Shown here piece after piece: positions 55,667-64,000 of a stretch of DNA of 64,000 nt; within the stretch, counting starts at the first letter, position 1; the number at the start of each line of letters is the position of its first letter. The position numbers were made by a program, and so were the translations under genes. The DNA comes from Bacillota bacterium (GTDB taxonomy: Bacteria > Bacillota > Clostridia > TANB77 > CAG-465): NCBI GenBank assembly GCA_023410645.1, contig JAEYPQ010000023.1, positions 1-64,000 on the forward strand, written 5' to 3'. The notes under the pieces are model-generated. The model was not told the origin of the DNA. It saw only the letters and a program-made list of their open reading frames with translations, and searched no databases.

Positions 55667-56839
55667 TTATAGTTTTGAAATATAAATTAGAGTATTTAAA
55701 ATAGCAATTTTATTATTTTGAATTTCACTAAGTAAAGAATTAATATTAGCAAATGGACCAATCGGATTACCATTTAATTTTGAAAGTTCTATGGTAAGAG
55801 CGTATACTTTTTTTAAACTAATTCTATAATAGTCCATTATTCCATATTTTATTTCTTCATCCATTATTTCATATCCAGTATAGCTTGAATATTTTTTCAT
55901 AACTCCAGCGTAGCATGCAATTTTATTATTTGTGGCATGATCTTTATCTGGAGAACTATATATTTCTCCACCAGTTGAATGAAATGAAAAAATAGCAATA
56001 AATTTTTCATCAGTAGTAGTATAATTTAAGTTATATAAACTATTTATATATTTATGAAGAGCAAGATTTTCAGGGCATCTTGTATCAAATGGAAAATCTC
56101 CAGGATATCCAATAGGACTTGGCTTAGTTGTAGGTATATCATTATATCTTAGGTTTGCAAATTTCTTTTTGTTTGCAAGTTTTTTTGCTTGCTTAAAATT
56201 ATGAATAGAATTTCTGTTTAAATCAATTCCCATGCCATTTGCTGACCAAGTTGGTAAAACAGAAGAACTAAGATTACAATTTTTTAATATTCTTTCAACA
56301 TTCTTTCTTAATTTTTCATCTGGAATATATTCAGTTGAAGTTTTAAGTACATTTCTATGTTCTTTATTTGCTTTAATATTTTTCTTTGCTATTTCATCAT
56401 CAAGATTATATTTTTTCAAATATTCTTTAGCTAATTCTTCAAATTCAGTAGTTGTAAGTCCCTTTACATTTTGACATACATTAGATGTTGATATGATATA
56501 TCCTTCAGGATTTAAAATAGGTATTATGTGAAAGGTATAATATTTAGAATACTTTTCATATAACTCGTCATCATTTAATATAGTCAAAATAAACTCAAGT
56601 AAAAAATATGTAGTTACAATTTCACATCCATGTGTATCACCTAATAGTAGAACATGTCTTTTACCATAGCCTATTTTATAACAGTCAATTGGATAGTTAA
56701 ACGTAGTATATCCAATTGGACTTGCAGTGTCTCTAATAATCTTTGATTTATATTTTGGGTTATTTATTATTGAATATAGATAATTACATACATTTTGATA
56801 AGATAGAACATAATCTGTTAAATAAATTTTATTTTTCAT
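55667..56839 (-). CDS. M14-family zinc carboxypeptidase
   Basis: A 390-residue metallopeptidase. The zinc ligands are seen in GDTHGCE (HxxE) and in the FSFHSTGGE His; GMGIDLNRNS provides the Arg/Asn substrate contacts, and the catalytic Glu lies in ALTIELSK. No signal peptide or LysM domain is present. Clostridial M14 enzymes often trim peptidoglycan peptides or spore-cortex peptides; the substrate is not shown here. It reads away from the CRISPR leader, whose region begins just upstream of its start. Confidence 0.88.
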   Translation of the reverse strand: MKNKIYLTDYVLSYQNVCNYLYSIINNPKYKSKIIRDTASPIGYTTFNYPIDCYKIGYGKRHVLLLGDTHGCEIVTTYFLLEFILTILNDDELYEKYSKYYTFHIIPILNPEGYIISTSNVCQNVKGLTTTEFEELAKEYLKKYNLDDEIAKKNIKANKEHRNVLKTSTEYIPDEKLRKNVERILKNCNLSSSVLPTWSANGMGIDLNRNSIHNFKQAKKLANKKKFANLRYNDIPTTKPSPIGYPGDFPFDTRCPENLALHKYINSLYNLNYTTTDEKFIAIFSFHSTGGEIYSSPDKDHATNNKIACYAGVMKKYSSYTGYEIMDEEIKYGIMDYYRISLKKVYALTIELSKLNGNPIGPFANINSLLSEIQNNKIAILNTLIYISKL

Positions 56840-57083
56840 ATTACCACCTTTTAAATAATATTAAAGTTGGACAAATAATATGAATGATTTGGCAAAGATT
56901 AAATTATTAAAAATACAATTTTTTAAATAAATAAAAAATATTATTTTTCCAGGCATATATTAATTTTACTTGGAAAATAAGGAAAGGGTTATTAGAGTAA
57001 ATACTTGGAAAAAATTATATCAAATATTGAATTGTAAATGAGTTTGTGATATTATAAAAATGTAAAATGTTTATTTTATGTTA
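56840..57083 (+). promoter_or_regulatory. CRISPR leader with array promoter
   Basis: This AT-rich 244-base region precedes the first repeat. An array promoter is seen: TTGAAT (57027-57032), 17 bases, TATTAT (57050-57055), with start near 57062, 22 bases before the first repeat. The 11-mer TACTTGGAAAA occurs at 56967-56977 and again at 57002-57012, 35 bp apart. Leader polarity is supported by the mutated repeat at the opposite end of the array and by the AT-rich repeat 3' end shared with known I-B repeats. Confidence 0.75.
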
Positions 57084-59409
57084 GTTTAACTTTAACAAGA
57101 GTTGTATTTAAATTATTTTTGGGTTATATGTCTTTCCAAAATTTGATAGTTTAACTTTAACAAGAGTTGTATTTAAATTTCTAAGAATTTCTTTAATTCT
57201 TTTTCTTCTACACTGTTTAACTTTAACAAGAGTTGTATTTAAATGTTTCTTTGTTGAACATTAGCATTTTAGGTTCTTCGTTTAACTTTAACAAGAGTTG
57301 TATTTAAATTACATTTCTTCTGTAATCATAATACCACTCCTTATTGTTTAACTTTAACAAGAGTTGTATTTAAATAAGAATACAAGAGGCAGGAGGAAAT
57401 TATATCGAAAGTTTAACTTTAACAAGAGTTGTATTTAAATTATGGAATTATCTAAACGTTTAACACAGTTAAGAGGTTTAACTTTAACAAGAGTTGTATT
57501 TAAATCGTAGCAGTAAATGAACTTATAGATGGTTATGAAGCGTTTAACTTTAACAAGAGTTGTATTTAAATATAAATAAAACTAAGCAAGCTGTTAAAAG
57601 ACATATGTTTAACTTTAACAAGAGTTGTATTTAAATTTTGATTGTCTGTTTGACCATCTATGTACTCTATGTTTAACTTTAACAAGAGTTGTATTTAAAT
57701 TTTTTTAATTTTTCAATTATTTTATTTCTATTTAAGTTTAACTTTAACAAGAGTTGTATTTAAATAGTAATTGAAATAGCTAAAAGAGAAAAGAAAGCAG
57801 AGTTTAACTTTAACAAGAGTTGTATTTAAATCAAAGAAGAAAAAATGAATTTATGTGGAAGTATGAGTTTAACTTTAACAAGAGTTGTATTTAAATTTGC
57901 TTTACCTGGAGCTTTATCTTGTGTATCAATTCCGTTTAACTTTAACAAGAGTTGTATTTAAATAATATTTATGAGAATTGAAACAACTTATACATTTGGT
58001 TTAACTTTAACAAGAGTTGTATTTAAATAGCTCAGAAAGATATATGGTTGATATGCACATGATAGTTTAACTTTAACAAGAGTTGTATTTAAATCGATAA
58101 GAGATTTGACACAATTCCTTTTAACGAAGGTTTAACTTTAACAAGAGTTGTATTTAAATGTTTAATAAATAAGGAGTGGTATTATGATTACAGAAGTTTA
58201 ACTTTAACAAGAGTTGTATTTAAATACTGGAAGAACGATGGAAGATGTAATGGAACGTATACGGTTTAACTTTAACAAGAGTTGTATTTAAATGTATTCA
58301 AGCCCTGATTATGGAGGTGTTAGTTATATGTTTAACTTTAACAAGAGTTGTATTTAAATTTTTGTAGTTTATTAACTCAAAAAAATTTTTAATAGTTTAA
58401 CTTTAACAAGAGTTGTATTTAAATCCTCAATTCTTAACTATTGTAAGTTGGCAATAGTTAGTTTAACTTTAACAAGAGTTGTATTTAAATATTATATTAT
58501 TTTCTTGAGATTTATCCTTTGCTTTAGTTTAACTTTAACAAGAGTTGTATTTAAATTTATTACCTGATGTTGGTGTACTATTCATACTATGTTTAACTTT
58601 AACAAGAGTTGTATTTAAATCTAGATTTATAATTGAGTCTATGATTTATATATTTAGTTTAACTTTAACAAGAGTTGTATTTAAATATATTAAAAATAGA
58701 GTTAATCATTTTTACTTTTTTGTTTAACTTTAACAAGAGTTGTATTTAAATTGCGTATTCCATTTAAATATTAATGTTCCATTTGGTTTAACTTTAACAA
58801 GAGTTGTATTTAAATTCAGGTTCAATTCCAACTCCTAAACTTAAATTACTGTTTAACTTTAACAAGAGTTGTATTTAAATAGTGCATTTGTTTGTTCATT
58901 TAATTTTCCTAAAGTAGTTTAACTTTAACAAGAGTTGTATTTAAATCCTAATTAATATTATACATTAATTATTGTAAAAAAAGTTTAACTTTAACAAGAG
59001 TTGTATTTAAATAGATTTATGATGTTAATAAAGACCTCATTTGGTTCAGTTTAACTTTAACAAGAGTTGTATTTAAATCTTTCAGAAGATATAATTTGTT
59101 TTAATCTATTTGCTGTTTAACTTTAACAAGAGTTGTATTTAAATAGATAAAATGTTTCCTTATATCTTTTTAACTGTAATGTTTAACTTTAACAAGAGTT
59201 GTATTTAAATTTTAGCATGTGAAAGTGGGCTATTACAACATAGTTTAGTTTAACTTTAACAAGAGTTGTATTTAAATATTATATAAAATAGAAGACGATC
59301 TAGTAAATGGTATAGTTTAACTTTAACAAGAGTTGTATTTAAATTCGGAATATATATTATGACCACTTATGCTATCTACGTTTAACTTTAACAAAAGTTG
59401 TATTTAAAT
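57084..59409 (+). CRISPR. Type I-B CRISPR array: 36 repeats of 30 bp, 35 spacers
   Basis: The 30-bp repeat begins GTTTAACTTTAACAAG and ends AGTTGTATTTAAAT. I count 36 copies starting at 57084 and ending with 59380-59409. The first 35 are identical; the last has G to A (CAAAAG for CAAGAG), as expected for the leader-distal end. Spacers are 34-38 bp, mostly 35-36. A further truncated repeat start lies at 59457. Spacer 4 (57310-57345) and spacer 17 (58160-58195) share 28 nt on opposite strands. Spacer 6 (57441-57475) can encode MELSKRLTQLR, the start of a phage-type HTH repressor. Spacer 21 (58425-58460) contains TAACTATTG and CAATAGTTA as an inverted repeat. Confidence 0.98.
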
Positions 59410-59456
59410 CCCATTTTTTTGCTATTATTTTTTGTTCTTTTTCAGAGTTTAACTTT

Positions 59457-59687
59457 ACATAGGATGTTCTTAATTTTTAATCTTTTTTCATGTAATTAAT
59501 CTCACTAATAATTTAAATTTTTTCTAATATTTAATTAACTTCTATATATTTTATAAAACAATATGTGAATAAAAAACTAAAAATAGAATATTATTTATAT
59601 AAAATAACTTTTACATTCTGATGTATTTAAATATATTTTAGTACTAATAAAATTTTTCCATTTAACTCTAACAATTGTTGTATAAAT
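59457..59687 (+). repeat. Three degenerate CRISPR-repeat copies between array and cas genes
   Basis: 59457-59467 matches the first 11 bases of the repeat and then diverges. 59602-59632 matches about 21 of 30 repeat bases with one inserted base, including the last 11 (TGTATTTAAAT). 59660-59687 matches about 24 of 30 with a 2-base deletion. The latter two flank a 27-base pseudo-spacer (59633-59659). The rest of 59410-59738 is AT-rich with no other feature I recognise. They may be decayed repeats or a crRNA-like regulatory element. Confidence 0.7.
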
Positions 59688-59738
59688 TATACACTTAATC
59701 AATATTATAGTAATAATAAATCATGGTGGTGATAAACA

Positions 59739-59882
59739 TTGAAATTTATTATTATAAAAGAACAAAAATATTCAAAATTAACAAATAAAATATTAAACTT
59801 AAATGCTAATGAAAATATAATATTCTTTAAAAAAGAATTTGTAATGGAACAAATTGTATTACAAATAAATATTTATAGTTAA
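59739..59882 (+). CDS. Small CRISPR-adjacent gene (47 aa)
   Basis: The frame starts at TTG 59739, preceded by GGTGGTGAT. It encodes MKFIIIKEQKYSKLTNKIL, then NLNANENIIFFKKEF, and ends INIYS. It is basic, with no membrane segment and no family I know. It lies just after the degenerate repeat pair and 94 bases before cas6, upstream of the cas promoter, so it would need its own promoter. An overlapping ATG frame at 59723 (21 codons) lacks a ribosome site. Confidence 0.5.
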   Translation: MKFIIIKEQKYSKLTNKILNLNANENIIFFKKEFVMEQIVLQINIYS

Positions 59883-59920
59883 TTTTATTATATTGTTAAA
59901 TTTATTTTTTCGACAAAAAA

Positions 59921-59952
59921 AGACATTGAAATGTCTAATAAAGTAGTATAAT
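59921..59952 (+). promoter_or_regulatory. cas operon promoter with overlapping palindrome
   Basis: TATAAT at 59947-59952 is a clear -10; TTGAAA at 59926-59931 is a -35 at the short spacing of 15. The -35 region is embedded in the perfect inverted repeat AGACAT-TGAA-ATGTCT (59921-59936). A protein binding this palindrome would block or replace RNA polymerase contact at -35. The transcript would start near 59959, 18 bases before cas6. Confidence 0.65.
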
Positions 59953-59976
59953 GTTGAAAAGAAAGGTGGTGAAAAA

Positions 59977-60657
59977 ATGATATCATACAATATAAAAGTT
60001 GTATTAAATCCTATAGAGGATATTTACTATGAAAATACATATGAGTATTTATCTAACTTAATAGCATTTGCTATGTCAAAAGATATAGAACTAAGAAATT
60101 TACATGAACAAAATACATATAAGTTATATTCATTTTGCTCATTATATCCTTATCAAAAGGATGGAATTTATAAAGCGGGAAATATATTTCAATTTGATAT
60201 TAGAACAATAGACTTTAAATTTGCTATAAAGATAAAACAATTATTTTCAGATGTACAAACTAAACATTTTAAAGTTATAATGACTAATATTCAAACAAAT
60301 GAACAAAGGAAAATTAATAAATTAATAACTCTTACGCCATCAATAATCACTACAACAGAAAAAGGCTATAAAATTGATGACGATCTTGAACTAATAAAGA
60401 AAAGAATTATTGCTGGTGCTGAAAAAAAATATAAAAAAATATTTGATAAAGAAATTTCACATGATTTTATAAAAAGCATAAATAAAATTAATATTAAGCC
60501 TATAAAAATACCATACAAGTCAATTAGTTTCCTTGCAAATAAGTTTGAAATTTATATAAATCAAGATGAAATATCACAAAATCTAGCATATATACTTTTT
60601 AGTACAGGAGTATTAGAAAAGAATTCATTAGGTTTTGGATTTTGTAGAGCAAACTAG
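59977..60657 (+). CDS. cas6: CRISPR pre-crRNA endoribonuclease Cas6
   Basis: A 226-residue RAMP protein that cuts the array transcript within each repeat. Two ferredoxin-like halves are expected; the C-terminus carries the Gly-rich hallmark STGVLEKNSLGFGFCRAN. A catalytic His is not certain; candidates lie in the first half (residues 43 and 89) . GAAAGGTGGTG precedes ATG 59977. It is the first gene of the operon behind the palindrome-containing promoter, and cas8b follows after 13 bases. Confidence 0.92.
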   Translation: MISYNIKVVLNPIEDIYYENTYEYLSNLIAFAMSKDIELRNLHEQNTYKLYSFCSLYPYQKDGIYKAGNIFQFDIRTIDFKFAIKIKQLFSDVQTKHFKVIMTNIQTNEQRKINKLITLTPSIITTTEKGYKIDDDLELIKKRIIAGAEKKYKKIFDKEISHDFIKSINKINIKPIKIPYKSISFLANKFEIYINQDEISQNLAYILFSTGVLEKNSLGFGFCRAN

Positions 60658-60670
60658 AGGAGGTGTTATA

Positions 60671-62467
60671 ATGATTAAAGAATTGTTAAATAATTTTGGA
60701 AAATATTTTGAAGATGAAAAAGTTGTACTTTCTTCATATAAGTTACAAAATGGAATCTATTATTTATTCTCTAAAGACGGTAATTTAATTAATAAATTAG
60801 AAGTTTCTAAAGATACAGATAATTCAAGTAGCATATATCAATATTTTAAAGTTCGTGATTTTTATAGTAATTATATAGATTCAAATAAAGCAGTGGAAAA
60901 TAGTGTTAAAGAGAAATACGATAATATTGAATATTCAATGAATAAGAAAATATGTAGTAATAATCATTTAACACTATTTTTTAAAAATAAATTTGTTCAA
61001 GGAATAAGTGGTAAAATTAACGATAAGGATGCAGTTCCAGTACAGATATTTAAAAATGGAATTAATGAATATTTTAAATCGTTAGCTAATTTAGGTGAAA
61101 ATAGCAAAAAAGGCGAAAAAGAGATAATTGAAAATATTACAAATATTATTTCAGAAAAAGAAGATATATATTCCAATAAGGATAATTTGCAGAATTCATT
61201 TGATAAAGTAATAGATGACCTAAAATCAAAAGAAGATATAAAGTACGATATATGGATTAAAGTATTTACTGAAGCTTCAATAGAAGAGTATGAGAAAGCA
61301 TCAAATAAATATATAGCATTGAAGCTATTTAATAAAAATGATAATAATGTTGTAATAAATAATGAAATATATGGAATTAATAATTATAATTTTGGACTTA
61401 ATTCAAAGAAACCATTTTTAGAATTAAAATCCACTCCATATAAAATTGGTCTAATAGGCTCAGATGAAATAAGAAAAACAAGAAATTTATACACATGGTT
61501 ACTAAAAAATTGTTCTGTAAAAAATTATACACTTATACCAGTCGATTTTGATTTTAAAACAGATTTATATGAAAAAAGAGAAATAGATAATAAGTCAGTA
61601 TATCTTATGAGAGTTATAAATGATAATGGCAATGCTAAAGTAGAAGATTTCGAGATAATACCTAGGTACAGTACTAAGATAAGAAGATTTGAGTGCGATA
61701 ATTATATAAATAATAAATTAAATTTAGATAATATATATATAAATACAGAATTTATTAATGAATTAGAGTCTTTTGTTAGTGAAATTTGGTTTTCAAAATA
61801 TTTAATACAATCATATTACAATTTTAAAGATAGTGTATCAAAAGCAAAAATACAAGAATGGAAGAAAAATGTTTTAAAACGATATTCTAAAATATTTAGA
61901 GAATTATTTCTAAAGGAAGATCCTACTTTATTTAAACAAAACTTAGATAAAATTGCAAGTGAAATAACTATATGTATGTTAAAAGATGAAATATCTAAAA
62001 AACAATATTTTAATGCATCAAAATCTATGTGTTTATGGATAGCACTAGATTCATATTTTCAAGATAAGGAGATGAATTTGAATATGAAAATTAATAATAC
62101 TATTGAAAAAGCTAAAGAAATAGCAAAAAATTCTGGTACCATAAATGATGATAAATTATACTATTTCCTTGTTGGTCAAGTTACTTATTATTTAGTGAGC
62201 TTAAGTAGAGCATCAAGTTTAAAACAAGATATAATAGAACCAATTATTAAATCAAATAATATTTTGAAACTTAAATCATCATTACAATTTTTACATAATA
62301 AATATAAACATGAAATCTATTTGAAAAATGAGAAGTTTAATAATATTTTTTCACAAATATTATTAAATGAACCTGATGAAAGTGTAAAAGAAAATACAGA
62401 TATGATACTTTCTGGTATTCTATCAAAAAATATTTTTTTTGAATCAATTAAAGAGGAGGAAAATTAA
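60671..62467 (+). CDS. cas8b: Type I-B Cascade large subunit Cas8b
   Basis: A 598-residue large subunit expected to recognise the PAM and help recruit Cas3. It is Lys/Asn/Ile-rich and poorly conserved. Its identity rests on size, position between cas6 and cas7, and Csh1-like features such as LDSYFQDKEMN and FYFLVGQ-type segments (LYYFLVGQVTYYLVSLS). ATG 60671 is preceded by AGAGGAGGTG; in-frame upstream codons lie in the end of cas6. Only two bases separate its stop from cas7. Confidence 0.88.
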   Translation: MIKELLNNFGKYFEDEKVVLSSYKLQNGIYYLFSKDGNLINKLEVSKDTDNSSSIYQYFKVRDFYSNYIDSNKAVENSVKEKYDNIEYSMNKKICSNNHLTLFFKNKFVQGISGKINDKDAVPVQIFKNGINEYFKSLANLGENSKKGEKEIIENITNIISEKEDIYSNKDNLQNSFDKVIDDLKSKEDIKYDIWIKVFTEASIEEYEKASNKYIALKLFNKNDNNVVINNEIYGINNYNFGLNSKKPFLELKSTPYKIGLIGSDEIRKTRNLYTWLLKNCSVKNYTLIPVDFDFKTDLYEKREIDNKSVYLMRVINDNGNAKVEDFEIIPRYSTKIRRFECDNYINNKLNLDNIYINTEFINELESFVSEIWFSKYLIQSYYNFKDSVSKAKIQEWKKNVLKRYSKIFRELFLKEDPTLFKQNLDKIASEITICMLKDEISKKQYFNASKSMCLWIALDSYFQDKEMNLNMKINNTIEKAKEIAKNSGTINDDKLYYFLVGQVTYYLVSLSRASSLKQDIIEPIIKSNNILKLKSSLQFLHNKYKHEIYLKNEKFNNIFSQILLNEPDESVKENTDMILSGILSKNIFFESIKEEEN

Positions 62468-62469
62468 TT

Positions 62470-63396
62470 ATGGAAGAAATGAAACAAAGAGTATATGGAG
62501 TTATTGGAATTAAAAGTAAAATGGCTAATTGGAATGCTGATTTTACTGGAATGCCTAAAACTACATCAAATAATGATATATATGGTAGTGATAAGGCATT
62601 TAAATATCCTATTAAAAAAATGTGGGAAAATGATCCTAATAATAAGGTATTATACGTTAAATCATATAAAAAAGAAAAAGAAAATGTTCAGGCCAGAAAT
62701 TTGAGTGAAAGATATAATTATATATTTGGAAAAAGTCTAAAAGATATCAAAAATAAAGATGAAGTAATACTTGATTTATTTAGCGCAATTGATGTATTAA
62801 ATTTTGGTGCTACTTTTGCAGAGGAAAAAAATAATATTAGTATAACTGGAGCCGTTCAAATAGGACAAGGATATAATAAATATGATGGTACAAATATTGA
62901 AATAATTGATATTTTATCACCTTTTAGGGACTCAACTAAAGATGATGCAAATAATAGCTCTATTGGTACTAAAATAGTATCTGATGAAGCACATTATATG
63001 TATCCTTTTGCAGTTAATCCTTATAACTATAATATATATAAAGAATTACTAGGTAATAAATTTGTAGGTTATACAAGGGAAGCATATAATCAATTAAAAA
63101 AAGGATGTCTAATAGCTGCGACAGCATATAATACTAATAGCAAATTAGGGTGCGAAAATGAGTTTGCATTATTTGTAGAATGCAAAGAAAATAGTAAATT
63201 ATACCTTCCGAATTTAGATGAATACGTATTTTTTAGGAAAAATAATGGTTCAAAAGATATTATAGATATATCGAAAATATCAGAAATGTTATCGGAAGTA
63301 AAAAATGAAATTGAAAAAGTAGAAATATACTATAATAAATATACTATAGAAATATTAGGAGCAAAAGAAGATTATATAATAAAAGAACTATTTTAG
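62470..63396 (+). CDS. cas7: Type I-B Cascade backbone protein Cas7
   Basis: A 308-residue RAMP that polymerises along crRNA to form the Cascade backbone. Features of the Csh2-type I-B Cas7 are the early VYGVIGIKSKMANWNADF, SDKAFKYPIKKMWEND, LFSAIDVLNFGATFAEE, and ITGAVQIGQGYN. It starts at ATG 62470, behind GAGGAGG within the end of cas8b, and cas5 follows after 9 bases. Length is normal for the family. Confidence 0.95.
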   Translation: MEEMKQRVYGVIGIKSKMANWNADFTGMPKTTSNNDIYGSDKAFKYPIKKMWENDPNNKVLYVKSYKKEKENVQARNLSERYNYIFGKSLKDIKNKDEVILDLFSAIDVLNFGATFAEEKNNISITGAVQIGQGYNKYDGTNIEIIDILSPFRDSTKDDANNSSIGTKIVSDEAHYMYPFAVNPYNYNIYKELLGNKFVGYTREAYNQLKKGCLIAATAYNTNSKLGCENEFALFVECKENSKLYLPNLDEYVFFRKNNGSKDIIDISKISEMLSEVKNEIEKVEIYYNKYTIEILGAKEDYIIKELF

Positions 63397-63405
63397 GAGG
63401 AGTAA

Positions 63406-64000
63406 ATGAAGGAAGTTATAAAATTTAACCTTAAAGGTATAAGTGGTATATTTAAAAAATCTGATAGTAATACTACATATTTTACATATAATAATATTCA
63501 TAAAATTGCTTTACTTGGAATAATAGGATCAATAATCGGTGAAAATGGTTATAACTATAATAGTTTATTTAAGGACAAGCAAAATAAATTACCTGATTTT
63601 TATAATTCATTAAAAAACTTAAAAGTTGGTATTAAACCGAACGCGAATAATATATTTACAAAAAAAATACAATCTTTCAATAATAGTGTTGGATATGCCT
63701 CAAAAGAAGATGGAAATAATTTAATTGTATCAGAACAATGGATTGAAAACCCATCATGGGATATATATATTTTGAAAGATGATAGTCCACAGTATAAAAA
63801 GTTAAAGGAGTATCTTATTGATAAAAAATGTGAATATATACCATATATAGGTAAAAATGATCATTTTGCAAATATAAATGATGTGAAAATTTTAGATGCT
63901 AGTATACTTAATAATGTAATAAAAATAGATAGCATTTTTAAAGAAATAGATTATACCATAGTTGATGACATGGTGGATATAATTTATGGATTTGATACAA
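63406..64000 (+). CDS. cas5: Type I-B Cascade protein Cas5 (3' end outside window)
   Basis: The visible 198 residues begin MKEVIKFNLKGISGIFKK, then a Cas5-type HKIALLGIIGSIIGENGY, and run open to the window edge. Cas5 caps the 5' handle of the crRNA in Cascade. Ribosome site TAGGAGGAG precedes ATG 63406. In this subtype cas3, cas4, cas1 and cas2 usually follow and are expected just outside the window. Confidence 0.92.
   Translation, partial: MKEVIKFNLKGISGIFKKSDSNTTYFTYNNIHKIALLGIIGSIIGENGYNYNSLFKDKQNKLPDFYNSLKNLKVGIKPNANNIFTKKIQSFNNSVGYASKEDGNNLIVSEQWIENPSWDIYILKDDSPQYKKLKEYLIDKKCEYIPYIGKNDHFANINDVKILDASILNNVIKIDSIFKEIDYTIVDDMVDIIYGFDT

Noticed and set aside
58545..58727. 60-codon open frame on the plus strand
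   Set aside because: It lies within the CRISPR array and consists of translated repeats and spacers.
59688..59960. Pseudo-spacer targeting of the cas6 promoter
   Set aside because: By eye the only resemblance is shared AT-rich -10 sequence; not enough to claim a seed match without a computed search.
1..64000. tRNA, rRNA, tmRNA or insertion sequences
   Set aside because: No cloverleaf with a CCA-type acceptor, rRNA-like segment, tmRNA end or transposase was recognised on either strand.

Overview
The window is a continuous stretch of chromosome from an AT-rich, spore-forming, anaerobic Clostridia-type Firmicute. The evidence is the class III (oxygen-sensitive) ribonucleotide reductase operon, spoIVA together with a tiny SpoVM-like gene, clostridial gene order (nth / spoVM / rpmB; era / yqzL / recO), very low GC throughout, GGAGG-type ribosome sites and frequent TTG/GTG starts. 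A gut clostridium is plausible because of the NRPS-reductase type and the pilin-like glycine-rich surface proteins, but that is inference. No rRNA, tRNA, insertion sequence or prophage was recognised.

Layout. 1-2.2 kb: C-terminal part of a large repetitive surface protein. 2.4-6.2 kb: nrdD, a small NrdD-tail duplicate, nrdG and nrdR behind one promoter carrying a palindromic NrdR box, an autoregulated deoxynucleotide module. 6.2-7.7 kb: divergent Crp/Fnr regulator and multi-cysteine ferredoxin sharing an operator. 7.9-17.1 kb: two-module NRPS (C-A-T-C-A-T-R, expected dipeptide-aldehyde chemistry) followed 4 bases later by an orphan membrane histidine kinase. 17.1-25.7 kb: nth, small membrane gene plus spoVM-like gene, rpmB, pyk, a degenerate FGE-fold protein, spoIVA, unknowns, alr. 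25.7-36.9 kb: an ORFan of unusual composition, dnaE, GNAT, plsY-plsX, a frameshifted glycine-rich pilin-like gene, MFS transporter, nucleotidase, and an SPFH-NfeD pair.

37-50.9 kb: a structured attenuator-like leader in front of a three-gene ABC-2 exporter, comEC, a BofC-like gene, a secreted coiled-coil protein, a TIGR03960-type radical SAM protein, smpB, two small Cys-rich genes (one frameshifted), NUDIX, era-yqzL-recO. 50.9-56.8 kb (minus strand): a large unknown, glmU, rmuC, an M14 carboxypeptidase.

56.8-64 kb: type I-B CRISPR-Cas. A leader and promoter precede 36 repeats (the last mutated). A 0.57-kb interval follows with three degenerate repeat copies and a 47-codon gene, then cas6-cas8b-cas7-cas5, with cas5 running off the window. 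The most unusual signals are the degenerate repeat pair beside the cas promoter (possible CreA-type or crRNA-like regulatory RNA), two spacers that overlap by 28 nt on opposite strands of one target, the NRPS/kinase pairing, the 37.1-kb leader RNA, and three single-base frameshifts that all look like one extra C on the plus strand.
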